Shown: positions 8,256 to 16,724 of the stretch, piece after piece
Layout of the letters: each line of letters starts with the position of its first letter
How positions within the stretch are numbered: the stretch's first letter is position 1
NCBI GenBank assembly: GCA_002314055.1
Contig: DCBP01000036.1
Coordinates: 5,892-41,283 of the forward strand
Direction: 5' to 3'
Length of the DNA: 35,392 bases
From: Prevotella sp. UBA1104
GTDB lineage: Bacteria; Bacteroidota; Bacteroidia; Bacteroidales; Bacteroidaceae
Made by a program: the position numbers and the translations under genes
Notes under the pieces: model-generated
The model's database searches: none
What the model was told of the DNA's origin: nothing
The model's input: only the letters and a program-made list of their open reading frames with translations

Positions 8256-9545
8256 TTATTCCTCAACCTCCTTGTCCTGCCTGCCGAACTCTTCCGGTAT
8301 CTTGAGGAATGATGCCACGACGAAGGGCAGCAGACAGCTCATCATCACTATGACGAAGAACCACTGGTAGCCTACTGCCTGTGCTAAGGCTCCGGCAAAC
8401 AATCCCGGCAACATCATCGAGAGAGCCATGAAACCCGTGCAGAGGGCATAGTGGGAAGTCTTGTGTTCGCCCTGGCTGAAGAATATCATGAAGAGCATGT
8501 AGGCACTGAAACCGAAGCCGTAGCCCAAATTTTCAATGAACACACATAGGTTTATGATAAACAGGTTGTCGGGCATGTCGAAAGCGAGAAACACGTAGGT
8601 GATGTTCGGAATGGTGATGGCGAAAGTCATAGGCCACAGCCAACGTTTCAGTCCGTCGCGGCTTGCCGCAATGCCGCCGAGAATTCCGCCGGCAAGCAGT
8701 CCGATAACGCCAACCGTACCGTTGACCAGTCCGAATTCCATCGGCGAAAGTCCCAGTCCGCCCTTGCTCGGCTGAGCCTGTAGGAATAGCTGCGACACGG
8801 GAGTGAGCAAAGCTTCAGGCAATCTGAAGAGTAGCATAAAGGCGATGGCGAGCAGTATTTGTTTCTTCCGGAAGAAAGTGGCAAAAGTGTCGCAGAACTC
8901 TTTAACAAGTTCGCCAGCCGTACGTTTCTCCTCGTGGTTTACATCCTCTTTAGGTCGGGGCAGAATGTAGTTGTGGTAGAGGAAGAGGGCAATAAACAAT
9001 CCTGTCAGTGCGAAGAATATCAGGCACCACGAGTATTTTATCTGGTAGCGGTAAATCACCTGTAGACTGCCGGCGAGGGCAATCAGTGCGCCTTTGCCGA
9101 AAATCATCGACAGACGGTAGAATGTGCTTCTGATGCCGACGAATGTAGCCTGGTCATGTTCATTGAGTCCCATCATGTAGAATCCGTCGGCAGCCACGTC
9201 GTGTGTGGCACTGGCGAAAGCCATCATCCAGAAAAAGCATATCGTGCCTTGTAGCCACCATGATGCCTGAATGGTAAATGCCACACCGGCATACGCAGCT
9301 CCAATGAGTATTTGCATGGTAGTAATCCACCAGCGTTTCGTCTTGTAAAGGTCGAGAAACGGACTCCAGAATGGTTTTATCATCCATGGCAAATAGAGCC
9401 ATGAAGTATAGAATGTAATTTCGGCATCGCTGAGTCCGAGTTGCATGTAAATCTCTATAGCGAGTACGGTAACGGCGATATACGGCAGTCCCTCGGCGAA
9501 ATATAGTGTGGGCACCCATGCCCAAGGTGAACTCTTTTGTTTCAT
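8256..9545 (-). CDS. AmpG-like MFS transporter (muropeptide permease family)
   Basis: The product is about 429 residues, reading from ATG at 9545 (MKQKSSPWAWVPTLYFAEGLPY). The opening 'WxPTLYFAEGLPY' followed by a membrane helix, and the later LYLPWMIKPFWSPFLD, are characteristic of the AmpG branch of the major facilitator superfamily. E. coli AmpG imports anhydromuropeptides into the cytoplasm for cell-wall recycling; the Bacteroidetes homologues' substrates are less certain. Roughly 12 hydrophobic segments are visible. An upstream ATG in frame at 9644 exists but would overlap the preceding gene by 89 bases and add a non-hydrophobic tail, so 9545 is preferred; it lies only 10 bases after the stop of the GT-HIT-SpoIID fusion gene. 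The tight spacing suggests translation coupling and a joint pathway. Confidence 0.85.
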   Translation of the reverse strand: MKQKSSPWAWVPTLYFAEGLPYIAVTVLAIEIYMQLGLSDAEITFYTSWLYLPWMIKPFWSPFLDLYKTKRWWITTMQILIGAAYAGVAFTIQASWWLQGTICFFWMMAFASATHDVAADGFYMMGLNEHDQATFVGIRSTFYRLSMIFGKGALIALAGSLQVIYRYQIKYSWCLIFFALTGLFIALFLYHNYILPRPKEDVNHEEKRTAGELVKEFCDTFATFFRKKQILLAIAFMLLFRLPEALLTPVSQLFLQAQPSKGGLGLSPMEFGLVNGTVGVIGLLAGGILGGIAASRDGLKRWLWPMTFAITIPNITYVFLAFDMPDNLFIINLCVFIENLGYGFGFSAYMLFMIFFSQGEHKTSHYALCTGFMALSMMLPGLFAGALAQAVGYQWFFVIVMMSCLLPFVVASFLKIPEEFGRQDKEVEE

Positions 9546-9555
9546 TTTCTTGTTG

Positions 9556-12500
9556 TTAATAAATCTTCTTAATCTCTGCATTTCGGTAGTAGTGTAGCAG
9601 AATCTCGCTGTATGCATATCCTTTTTCGCCCATAACGGCAGCACCGATCTGACACAGGCCTACGCCGTGTCCCCATCCGGCTCCGGTGAGCTTAAACGTC
9701 TGTGGCACTCCGTCCTTGTCCACATCCTCTTTATCCACGACAAATGCACTGCTGTAGAGATGCGTATCGCTGAGGGCGCGGCGAATCTCCAGTTCTTTAC
9801 CGATAGTAAACGACAGCTTCGTACCAATGATGAGCAGTTTGCTGATTCTTCCGCTCTTGCCTCGCTCCACGGCTTTCAGGTCGAGAACGTCTCCGAAGTC
9901 CATCTTCAGTTTATCTGCAAGCAGCTGCTTAAGTTTCTCTTGCGTTATAGTTACATGCCAGCGGTAGAAGTCGGCAGTCTCCTGGTCGTAGTCGTTGAGA
10001 ACCTGAGAGAGAATCTTCTTGTCGGTAGTATTACAGAAGCTCTCTGGACTTGTACGTATCCATTTTTCAGCTTCTGCCTCATTGCTAAGGTCAGGAACCA
10101 TACTGTCGTCTTTGGAAGACATGCCTTCCTTAGTGTCTCTTACTGCAATAAGGTAAGGCTTCTTTGTGTCCTCCCAGCAATATTGGAACTCCTCGCTCAC
10201 TCCTCCACAGCATTTAGAGAAGCGTGCATCGCAGATTTGTCCGTCATACATCAAAATCTGTCCCCTTGTTTGTCGTATAGCTTCAGCCACATGCGTTGAT
10301 GTTTCTTTCGTAATGCCTTGATAGCGTTGACAATGGTCGTCGGCACAGACATCAAATATCGTATGATCCTCACGGTCGTACCATCGTATGAGCATATCGT
10401 CTTTCTTGACAAACGAGAAGAAATTGTTGCCTGAAGTTGCCACTTGTTTCCTCTTTTCCATCTGTGCCAGCAGCCATGAACGGGATATTACGGCATGTGC
10501 TTTCAGCAGTTCAACACTTGAAGTTGCACTCATTTCGCTCGAGATAACACTTTCGAGATATTTTTCAACTGGAAGGCAGTTGATGGCGCAAATCTTGTCG
10601 GCTTCCACTACGAGACGCAGCTCTCCAAGGAAAGTTTGCGTTTCCTTGCGTTCCCAATGGAAGTTTACTCCTATGGTAACATCCGACAGCGAGAATGATG
10701 CCTCGTCGGTTTTCGGCGAGAAGCAAAGTTCGCGGTACAGGTTACCATTCCAAAGAATACCACCCTCAGAGAATTCCACAGTCTGTTTCCCGCTTATAGT
10801 TTCTCCTTTTGCCGAGTATTCACCGTTTAGCGAGAATTCAATCTTTTCTCCGCTAACGATTCCTACATGCACATTCGGTTCGTGGTTTTGTGTAGAGACA
10901 AGCATCGCAGCGTTATGTTTGGCAGCGGATTCCTTGATGTTCCTTTTCACTTCGTTGAACTCCTCTTCGTTCAGACTAACTTCCTTTAGTATGCTTATTG
11001 CTTTTTCGGCAGTAATCTTGTCGAAGTCGTCTTTGCGTGGCGTTATCAGCAGACCCGCCATGTCGAGGGCTCCAGGACTTACCATGAGGGTGGAGTTTGG
11101 AGTGTGGAGTGAGGAGTTGCTGTCAGATTGCGGGTAACAGTCAGGACGATGTTTCCTTCTTGGGAAGACAACGGTAAGATAAGTGTCATCCTGTCGCCAG
11201 CATACGAGGTTCATCATAGGTTCGGTATCACCGCTTCTCATAGGCAATGCTTTGTATATCATCTTGAACAGTTCAGAGTCAGCTTTCATGCTGTGACTGC
11301 GGATGAGCAGTGCCGGCGAAGGATAATCCGTTATTTCCGATATGCTGTCGTCGCTGTCAGTAGAGAATATTTCATTTAGACTCCTTGAATATCTCTGCCA
11401 TCCAGTCTGCAAGGGAAGCATTCCGTTGCATCCAGCCTGGAAATGACAGTGGTCTGGAGCCGATGCTCCGCATTTCGGTCCGTTATAGAATACCATGAGC
11501 TCTGGATATTCTGTCAGTATACGGTGGATTTCCCCGTAATTGCCGAGTATCGCCTGTGGTTGATGACTGCGCATCGGTATTGTGTAGTGAACGGGCAGGA
11601 TAGGGTATGGGTTGACAAGAATCTCGAAGTCTTTGTCGAGATATTTGGTCATTTGCTCCAATGGTCGATTCTTCTTGCAAAGGAAGCAAGGGCGCTGTTC
11701 AATAGATTTCTTGTCAATCTTCGCTCCTGTTGATACTATGCGTGCAGGATTATACTGCACTCTCATTGTTATGCCGTCGGCAGAGAGTGATTTCTGTTCT
11801 ATGTTGTAAAGGTTGCGGAAGTTGTTGCGTGCCAGTTCCCATTGCTCCATCTGTCTATTGAAGAAGCGGTGGAGCGAGTTGTCGTCCATAAATTCAGTCT
11901 GTCCCTTTGTTATCATCTGTCTTGCCGACAGCTCTATGGAGCGCAGACGGTCTTTATAAAGATTGTTGGCATTAACCTTCTCGATGCTCAAAGCCGCATC
12001 GCTGTTTCCGCCCCAGCGGCGGCACAGGTATAGCTCTGTGAATATTCTTCCGATTTTATATCTACGGCAGAAGGCGAGAGCCATGGCATAGTCCTCGCCG
12101 TAGCTCGTGTTTGGAAACTGTAGTTGGCGGAGCAATGGAGTGAAGAAAGCCCTTGGTGCTCCAAGTCCGTTTATGCGCAAGGCATTGTTGCATCCGTTCT
12201 CGTCAGTCCATTCAGCATGGTTAATGAGTCCTGGCGGAAGAGTGTTCAGATCAAAGTCGCACATGCGGTAGCTGCCGATGATCATTGCAGCCTGTTGCTT
12301 ATGGAATTCGTCAACGATGGTCTGCAGCGTGTTAGGCGATGAGTAGAGGTCGTCGCTGTCGAGCTGTACGGCAAAACGTCCGCAGTGGCTGTCGTTTACA
12401 GCTACATTCCAGCATCCGCCAATACCGAGATCCGTTCGCTCCGGTTTTATGTGGATAAGTCTGTGTCTTGAGTTTTTCTTTTCTTTTTGTGTATATTCTT

Positions 12501-13392
12501 CAAGAAGGCGAGTAGTGTTGTCAGTAGAATGGTTGTCTACAACGATGACATTAAATTTGAATTTCGTCTTTTGTGAAAGTGCACTGTCAACGGCATCACA
12601 GATAGTCTTTTCCCTGTTCCTTACAGGTATGATTACAGATGCCTCGTAGTCGAATGCCTGTTCTTTAAAGTCCGGCGTCTCATAGTAAGCCGTATCGATA
12701 AACGCCCCGATTTGTTTAAGGTGGTTCGTTACGGCATTTTCCATTTCTATTTGTACCTCGCGGTTGCGTGGATTAACATAGTCGAATTGTTTCTCGCCGC
12801 TTGTTCGTGTGTCGCTTTCTTCCTCGGTATACAAAAATTCGTTGATGTGGAAGATGCTGCCTTTACGGCTTAGGAAAAGACGCAGATCGTAGAAACCGGC
12901 ATATTTGTATTCCTTGTTGGCAGCTGTTTCTGCATATTCGCGAATGCTGTCAGTTTTTAGAAGTATGACGCTACCGAAGTCGAAGTCGTCGCGCAAGCTT
13001 CCAGTCTGATAGTCAATTACGGGGTGCTGCTCGGTCTTTCCATTTCCCACAGAGTAGTGGTCGCTGTATACCATTTCCGCATTAGTTTCAACAGCCACTC
13101 GTAGCATCCTCCTTATGGCATACAGTCCGATAGTCAGCGGTGTCGTCTTGGTATAAAGCAGAGCATAGTCGCAGTCGATATTATCTGCAATGCTAATTAT
13201 GGCCGATGACGACATGATATTGTCAACAACGATAAGAGTGCATCCTTCCGGTGCCGTATTGTTTTTGGCAAAGTCTTCAGACACGAGAAGGTTTATATGT
13301 TTCACAGCCCTACATTCGCGCATTTGCTTCAGTGTGGGCTCAATTGCTTCAAAATCCGTACAAGGAATGAAGCAGTCTGTTTTTATTATCAT
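9556..13392 (-). CDS. Giant fusion: glycosyltransferase (GT2) + HIT/GalT-like DUF4922 + SpoIID/LytB domain
   Basis: The product is 1278 residues with at least four regions. Residues 1-245 look like a degenerate GT-A domain (AEMVYSDHYS but no clear DxD). Residues 250-470 are a family 2 glycosyltransferase: ASVIIPVRNREKTI, the DSD metal motif at 345-347 and GED at 432-434. Residues 520-780 are a HIT/GalT-like domain of the DUF4922 type: CFLC (569-572), a probable zinc pair, and DHCHFQAG (647-654) resembling the HxHxQ active site of galactose-1-phosphate uridylyltransferase and Ap4A phosphorylase. Residues 925-1278 are a SpoIID/LytB domain with candidate catalytic E953 (VISSEMS), KAHAVISRSW and the terminal GWGHGVGLCQIGA. 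SpoIID enzymes cleave peptide-free peptidoglycan glycan strands. No signal peptide or membrane segment is seen, so a cytoplasmic location is predicted. AmpG follows 10 bases later, suggesting recycling of wall sugars. Confidence 0.85.
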   Translation of the reverse strand: MIIKTDCFIPCTDFEAIEPTLKQMRECRAVKHINLLVSEDFAKNNTAPEGCTLIVVDNIMSSSAIISIADNIDCDYALLYTKTTPLTIGLYAIRRMLRVAVETNAEMVYSDHYSVGNGKTEQHPVIDYQTGSLRDDFDFGSVILLKTDSIREYAETAANKEYKYAGFYDLRLFLSRKGSIFHINEFLYTEEESDTRTSGEKQFDYVNPRNREVQIEMENAVTNHLKQIGAFIDTAYYETPDFKEQAFDYEASVIIPVRNREKTICDAVDSALSQKTKFKFNVIVVDNHSTDNTTRLLEEYTQKEKKNSRHRLIHIKPERTDLGIGGCWNVAVNDSHCGRFAVQLDSDDLYSSPNTLQTIVDEFHKQQAAMIIGSYRMCDFDLNTLPPGLINHAEWTDENGCNNALRINGLGAPRAFFTPLLRQLQFPNTSYGEDYAMALAFCRRYKIGRIFTELYLCRRWGGNSDAALSIEKVNANNLYKDRLRSIELSARQMITKGQTEFMDDNSLHRFFNRQMEQWELARNNFRNLYNIEQKSLSADGITMRVQYNPARIVSTGAKIDKKSIEQRPCFLCKKNRPLEQMTKYLDKDFEILVNPYPILPVHYTIPMRSHQPQAILGNYGEIHRILTEYPELMVFYNGPKCGASAPDHCHFQAGCNGMLPLQTGWQRYSRSLNEIFSTDSDDSISEITDYPSPALLIRSHSMKADSELFKMIYKALPMRSGDTEPMMNLVCWRQDDTYLTVVFPRRKHRPDCYPQSDSNSSLHTPNSTLMVSPGALDMAGLLITPRKDDFDKITAEKAISILKEVSLNEEEFNEVKRNIKESAAKHNAAMLVSTQNHEPNVHVGIVSGEKIEFSLNGEYSAKGETISGKQTVEFSEGGILWNGNLYRELCFSPKTDEASFSLSDVTIGVNFHWERKETQTFLGELRLVVEADKICAINCLPVEKYLESVISSEMSATSSVELLKAHAVISRSWLLAQMEKRKQVATSGNNFFSFVKKDDMLIRWYDREDHTIFDVCADDHCQRYQGITKETSTHVAEAIRQTRGQILMYDGQICDARFSKCCGGVSEEFQYCWEDTKKPYLIAVRDTKEGMSSKDDSMVPDLSNEAEAEKWIRTSPESFCNTTDKKILSQVLNDYDQETADFYRWHVTITQEKLKQLLADKLKMDFGDVLDLKAVERGKSGRISKLLIIGTKLSFTIGKELEIRRALSDTHLYSSAFVVDKEDVDKDGVPQTFKLTGAGWGHGVGLCQIGAAVMGEKGYAYSEILLHYYRNAEIKKIY
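11086..11119 (-). repeat. Simple repeat of ACTCC-type units inside a coding region
   Basis: On the minus strand this stretch reads as a run of (A/C)ACTCC-like units. It is in frame within the fusion gene and encodes a low-complexity linker (SNSSLHTPNSTL, residues 758-769) between the HIT-like and following regions. Repeats of this composition are otherwise an intergenic feature in Prevotella-type genomes, so a small in-frame insertion is likely. Confidence 0.5.
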
Positions 13393-13480
13393 AATGAGTA
13401 TGTTTTGTTTCTTTTTGCAAACTTACGGAAAATAAGTGGAAAAGACGAAGAAAGCTTGTTTAAATGCAATATGGAAAAAC

Positions 13481-13525
13481 AAAAAAACTGGATGAAAATT
13501 GTTTTTTCCCAATTTTCATCCAGTT
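13481..13525 (-). terminator. Intrinsic terminator after the sugar transporter gene
   Basis: AACTGGATGAAAATTG (13486-13501) and CAATTTTCATCCAGTT (13510-13525) form a perfect 16-bp stem with an 8-base loop. Read on the minus strand, the stem is followed by a run of T (TTTTTTTGTTTTTCC). It lies 27 bases beyond the transporter stop at 13553 and ends that unit before the fusion gene starts at 13392. Confidence 0.85.
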
Positions 13526-13552
13526 GACTATATTGTAACCGAAGTTTCTGAT

Positions 13553-14794
13553 TTATTTCTTGAGTCCTATCTTGCTGCCGAAGTTGCAGAACCAGAATAC
13601 ATATATATAATATAGGAACATCAATGCTATAGCATAACCAACACCCAAAGCCGGGTTGTCTACAATTGCTCCCATGACGAGTGGAAGTGTAGCACCACCT
13701 ACGACGCCGAGATTGATAATGCCGGATGCAGCCTTTGTGTGAGGACCGAGCTCCTGCAGACCGAGGTTGAATACCAATGGCCACATTACGGAGTGGAACA
13801 GTCCGGCTGCAAGCATTGCATATACAGATGCTATGCCGCTGAGCACGAATGATGTAGCCACACAGATAGCACCGCAGATAAGGCATACAGAAAGAATGTG
13901 GCGTGGCTTGAACTTGTTGAGGATAACGGCTCCTGCAAAACGACCGATCATCATTCCTCCCCAATAGTATGAGAGGAATTCAGTAGCCGTACCATATTCA
14001 AGCAACGACGGGTTGCTTTTGAAATAGGCAGGCAACATCGATGGAACTCCGAGCTCGATACCCATATAGAAGAATATTCCGAGCATTCCGAGCCATACGT
14101 GAGAATACTTGAAAACGCTACTCTTGTATTCCTTGTGCTCGCCACTTGCTTCTTCTGCTTGTTCTGCCTCGTTGATGTTAGGCAATTTCATGAAGAACAG
14201 TATAGCACAGAGGATGAGAGTAAAGATTCCGAGTCCGAGATATGGAGTAGGAACGGCATCGGGGGTTGGAGCTTTTCCGGCTATTATTACGTATGTGATG
14301 AATACTGGAGCTACGGTGGTAGCTGCTGAGTTCAAGGCATTGGCAAGAGTCATGCGGAATGCGCCCTTTTCAGGAGAACCGAGCACCATGACGTATGGAT
14401 TAGCCACGAGCTGTAGCATCACGATTCCTAGTGCTACGATAAACATGCTGCCGAGGAACACGGAGTAAATAACCGATGTCTCCATACCGAGCAGTGAAGA
14501 TATTCCTAAATAGTTGATAATGAAACCGATGCCTACGATGGCAAGTCCGAGAAGAAGAGTCTTCTTGTAGCCAATCTTGTTCATCATCAGTCCGAATGGG
14601 ATTGAGAGAGCGTAAGCCCCGTAGAATGCGGTGTTTACGAGCTGTCCTTGAGAGTCTTTTAGATTAAATGCCTGTTTGCAGAATTCAATCATAGAATTGT
14701 TCATTGTCGTAATGAATCCGATTAGGAAAAGTACGGCAAACATCACTATTAGCGCAAACGTATAGTTAGGCGCTTTTGTCTTGATATTGTTCAT
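13553..14794 (-). CDS. FucP/GluP-type sugar:proton symporter (MFS)
   Basis: The product is 413 residues and almost wholly membrane helices. The opening ALIVMFAVLFLIGFITTMNN, then AFYGAYALSIPFGLMMNKIG and GIVMLQLVANPYV, are characteristic of the fucose/glucose-galactose:H+ symporter (FHS) branch of the major facilitator superfamily, which imports hexoses or deoxyhexoses into the cytoplasm. The exact sugar cannot be read from sequence; no kinase or isomerase gene lies next to it. The internal loop around EQAEEASGEHKEYK separates the two six-helix halves. The ATG at 14794 gives a short cytoplasmic N-terminus as usual. The gene seems to stand alone: a hairpin lies upstream at 14853-14891, and a perfect terminator at 13486-13525 follows it. 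Confidence 0.85.
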   Translation of the reverse strand: MNNIKTKAPNYTFALIVMFAVLFLIGFITTMNNSMIEFCKQAFNLKDSQGQLVNTAFYGAYALSIPFGLMMNKIGYKKTLLLGLAIVGIGFIINYLGISSLLGMETSVIYSVFLGSMFIVALGIVMLQLVANPYVMVLGSPEKGAFRMTLANALNSAATTVAPVFITYVIIAGKAPTPDAVPTPYLGLGIFTLILCAILFFMKLPNINEAEQAEEASGEHKEYKSSVFKYSHVWLGMLGIFFYMGIELGVPSMLPAYFKSNPSLLEYGTATEFLSYYWGGMMIGRFAGAVILNKFKPRHILSVCLICGAICVATSFVLSGIASVYAMLAAGLFHSVMWPLVFNLGLQELGPHTKAASGIINLGVVGGATLPLVMGAIVDNPALGVGYAIALMFLYYIYVFWFCNFGSKIGLKK

Positions 14795-14852
14795 AAGTTA
14801 GTTATATTTATTAGTTAGGTTACTTTATTATAATGTGTTTGATTGTGGATTA

Positions 14853-14891
14853 ATACCGGAGCAACGGGACATTCCCATCTTGCTCCGGTAT
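14853..14891 (-). terminator. Hairpin directly after the zinc-ribbon gene (probable terminator)
   Basis: ATACCGGAGCAA (14853-14864) pairs perfectly with TTGCTCCGGTAT (14880-14891). The 15-base loop can extend the hairpin with GGGA/TCCC. The structure begins 8 bases beyond the stop of the minus-strand zinc-ribbon gene. The T tract after it on the minus strand is poor, so it may also act as an mRNA 3'-end stabiliser. Confidence 0.6.
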
Positions 14892-14899
14892 CATGTATG

Positions 14900-15757
14900 T
14901 TATGAAAGTCTGTCTTCAGGAACGCCTTTCAGTTCACCGGTCTTTGTAGAGCGGGTTTTTCTGATAGTGCGCTTGCGCTTTGGCTTTTCTTCAACCGGTG
15001 CTGCTGTCTTAACTCCAGCCAGCTCTGGGTCGATCATAATTCGTCCGCAATATTCGCATACGATAATCTTTTTGTGCATCTTGATGTCAAGCTGTCGCTG
15101 TGGCGGAATCTTGTTGAAGCAACCGCCGCAGGCATCACGCTGTACGTATACAATACCGAGTCCGTTGCGTGCGTTCTTGCGGATACGCTTAAAGCTTGCG
15201 AGCAGACGCGGTTCGATTTTTACCTCCAGGTCTTTAGCTTTTTCCTTGAGTCTTTCCTCTTCGGCTCTTGTCTCCTCAACGATTTCGTCGAGCTCATTCT
15301 TCTTTTCTTCGAGAGCCTGGTTACGGTCGGCGATAAGCTCCTCGGTATGTTTCAAGTCATGCTGGCGCTCGTCAATTTTTGTTGCAGCCTCGCGTATTTT
15401 TTTGTTGCAGAGTTCTATTTCCAGAGTTTGGAATTCGATTTCCTTGCTCAGAGTGTCATACTCGCGGTTGTTCTTAACATCGTCGAGCTGCTTCTTGTAG
15501 CGCTCCACGCTTGCCTGTGCCTCGTTGATTTCTGCTTTCTTTTGGGCTACAGCCTGCTGGAAGTCTTCAATCTCGCCCTTAATCTTCTCTACACGAGTGT
15601 TGAGTCCGGCGATTTCGTCTTCCAGGTCTTGTACCTCAAGAGGAAGTTCGCCTCTCAGTGCTTTCTTCTCGTCGATAGCCGACAAAGTGGTCTGCAACTG
15701 GTAGAGAGTCTTCAGTTTCTCTTCAACTGACAAGTCTGTTGGATCTTTTTTTGCCAT
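14900..15757 (-). CDS. Coiled-coil protein with C4-type zinc ribbon (COG1579 type)
   Basis: The product is 285 residues. Residues 10-185 form a long charged coiled coil. This is followed by a zinc ribbon with cysteines at 210, 213, 234 and 237 (CGGC and CEYC) and a Lys/Arg-rich tail containing KPKRKRTIRKTRS. The arrangement matches the COG1579 family (Chlamydia CT398, Helicobacter HP0958 type), whose members have been connected with nucleic-acid binding and with assembly of sigma-54-dependent machines; the role in Bacteroidetes is unknown. It lies 7 bases after the stop of the NIF3 gene on the same strand, so the two are almost certainly co-transcribed. This pairing appears conserved in Bacteroidetes from memory. 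A hairpin follows the stop. Confidence 0.85.
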   Translation of the reverse strand: MAKKDPTDLSVEEKLKTLYQLQTTLSAIDEKKALRGELPLEVQDLEDEIAGLNTRVEKIKGEIEDFQQAVAQKKAEINEAQASVERYKKQLDDVKNNREYDTLSKEIEFQTLEIELCNKKIREAATKIDERQHDLKHTEELIADRNQALEEKKNELDEIVEETRAEEERLKEKAKDLEVKIEPRLLASFKRIRKNARNGLGIVYVQRDACGGCFNKIPPQRQLDIKMHKKIIVCEYCGRIMIDPELAGVKTAAPVEEKPKRKRTIRKTRSTKTGELKGVPEDRLS

Positions 15758-15764
15758 ATTATTG

Positions 15765-16550
15765 TTACAAATAGATTATAGGATTCGTGTTGATACCTGA
15801 AAGTATTGTCTTTACTCCAGGGCACTCTTCCTCGATTATTGATTTAAATATTTCTTTTGTGAATTGTTCGCTTTGATAATGGCCTATTACAGTAATCTGT
15901 ATTTCCTGTTCATGCGAGAAATACTCGTGGTAGTGCATCTCGCCAGTAACGAAAGCGTCGGCTCCGAGCTTGATGGCATCCGGCAGTAGAAACGAGCCTG
16001 CTCCTCCGCATATTGCCACTTTACGTATTGGGCGGCGCAGTAGCTGATTGCATTGTACACATTCCACTTCGAAAGTTTTTTTGAGCATTATAACGAAGTC
16101 GTCGGCAGCCATAGGTTCGATGAATTCTCCTATGGTCCCGCTTCCGCACTTGATGTCGTCGACCTGTTTCTCTGCAAAGAACGAAACATGAGAAAGTCCC
16201 ATTTTCTCTGCGATTTTAAAGTTGACACCACCCTTTGCATTATCCATATTAGTATGCATGGACAATATGGTGATGTCGTTTTTAATAGCCTTAGCCACAG
16301 TTCGTTGCACATCATTCTCGCCGAGTATTCTTTTTAGAGGATGGAATATCAGCGGGTGGTGTGAAACTATGAGGTTACACCCTTTTTCTATTGCCTCGTC
16401 TACGATATCCTCGGTCACGTCAAGACACAACAATGCCCCTGATACTTCCGCCTCTGTCAATCCAACCTGCAAGCCGGCATTATCGAAGCCTTCTTGTAGG
16501 GGCAGGGGCGCGAAACGTTCAAGGGCACTAACCACTTCTTTTATTTTCAC
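15765..16550 (-). CDS. NIF3-like dinuclear metal-binding protein
   Basis: The product is 261 residues, read from a GTG start at 16550 (VKIKEVVSALERFAPLPLQE). Expected NIF3/YbgI signatures are present: EGFDNAGLQVG, SHHPLIFHPLKR (H64, H65), HTNMDNAKGGVN (H99, D103) and the C-terminal GHYQSEQ. These supply the ligands of the two-metal site on the inside of the toroidal hexamer. At 261 residues it lacks the inserted PII-like domain of the longer NIF3 members. The family is widespread; the old label GTP cyclohydrolase I type 2 is tied to some members, but the function in general is not settled. No ATG fits the conserved N-terminus, so GTG is used. The zinc-ribbon gene follows after 7 bases. Confidence 0.88.
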   Translation of the reverse strand: MKIKEVVSALERFAPLPLQEGFDNAGLQVGLTEAEVSGALLCLDVTEDIVDEAIEKGCNLIVSHHPLIFHPLKRILGENDVQRTVAKAIKNDITILSMHTNMDNAKGGVNFKIAEKMGLSHVSFFAEKQVDDIKCGSGTIGEFIEPMAADDFVIMLKKTFEVECVQCNQLLRRPIRKVAICGGAGSFLLPDAIKLGADAFVTGEMHYHEYFSHEQEIQITVIGHYQSEQFTKEIFKSIIEEECPGVKTILSGINTNPIIYL

Positions 16551-16614
16551 GCTTTTCAGCCTTTCTTTATTAATATTAGTTGCCCATTACGGGCATTATA
16601 TATATAATAATGTG

Positions 16615-16622
16615 CAAATTTA
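16615..16622 (-). promoter_or_regulatory. -7 promoter box for the NIF3/zinc-ribbon unit
   Basis: On the minus strand the sequence reads TAAATTTG, fitting TAnnTTTG. A CTTG (16644-16647), one mismatch from TTTG, lies 21 bases upstream, at the expected -33 distance. Transcription would start near 16608, leaving a leader of about 60 bases that contains a small TGCCC/GGGCA hairpin before the GTG. Confidence 0.55.
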
Positions 16623-16724
16623 CGCATTTATTCCTTATCTGTGCAAGTTTATTCTTTTAAATTAATATGTTTTAACTACCCTCACAGTTGTGTGGCAAAT
16701 CCTTGCTCAGTTAGAGTAAAACTT

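Noticed and set aside
9546..9644. Longer start of the AmpG-like gene (ATG at 9644)
   Set aside because: It would overlap the upstream coding region by 89 bases and add a non-hydrophobic extension; the family N-terminus begins at 9545.
9667..13000. Several long plus-strand reading frames opposite the fusion gene
   Set aside because: They are antisense to a protein with clear domain motifs and have no recognisable features or promoters of their own.
14835..15730. Overlapping plus-strand frames rich in Ser/Leu opposite the zinc-ribbon gene
   Set aside because: These are the mirror of the coiled coil's biased codons; the minus-strand gene has conserved CxxC pairs.
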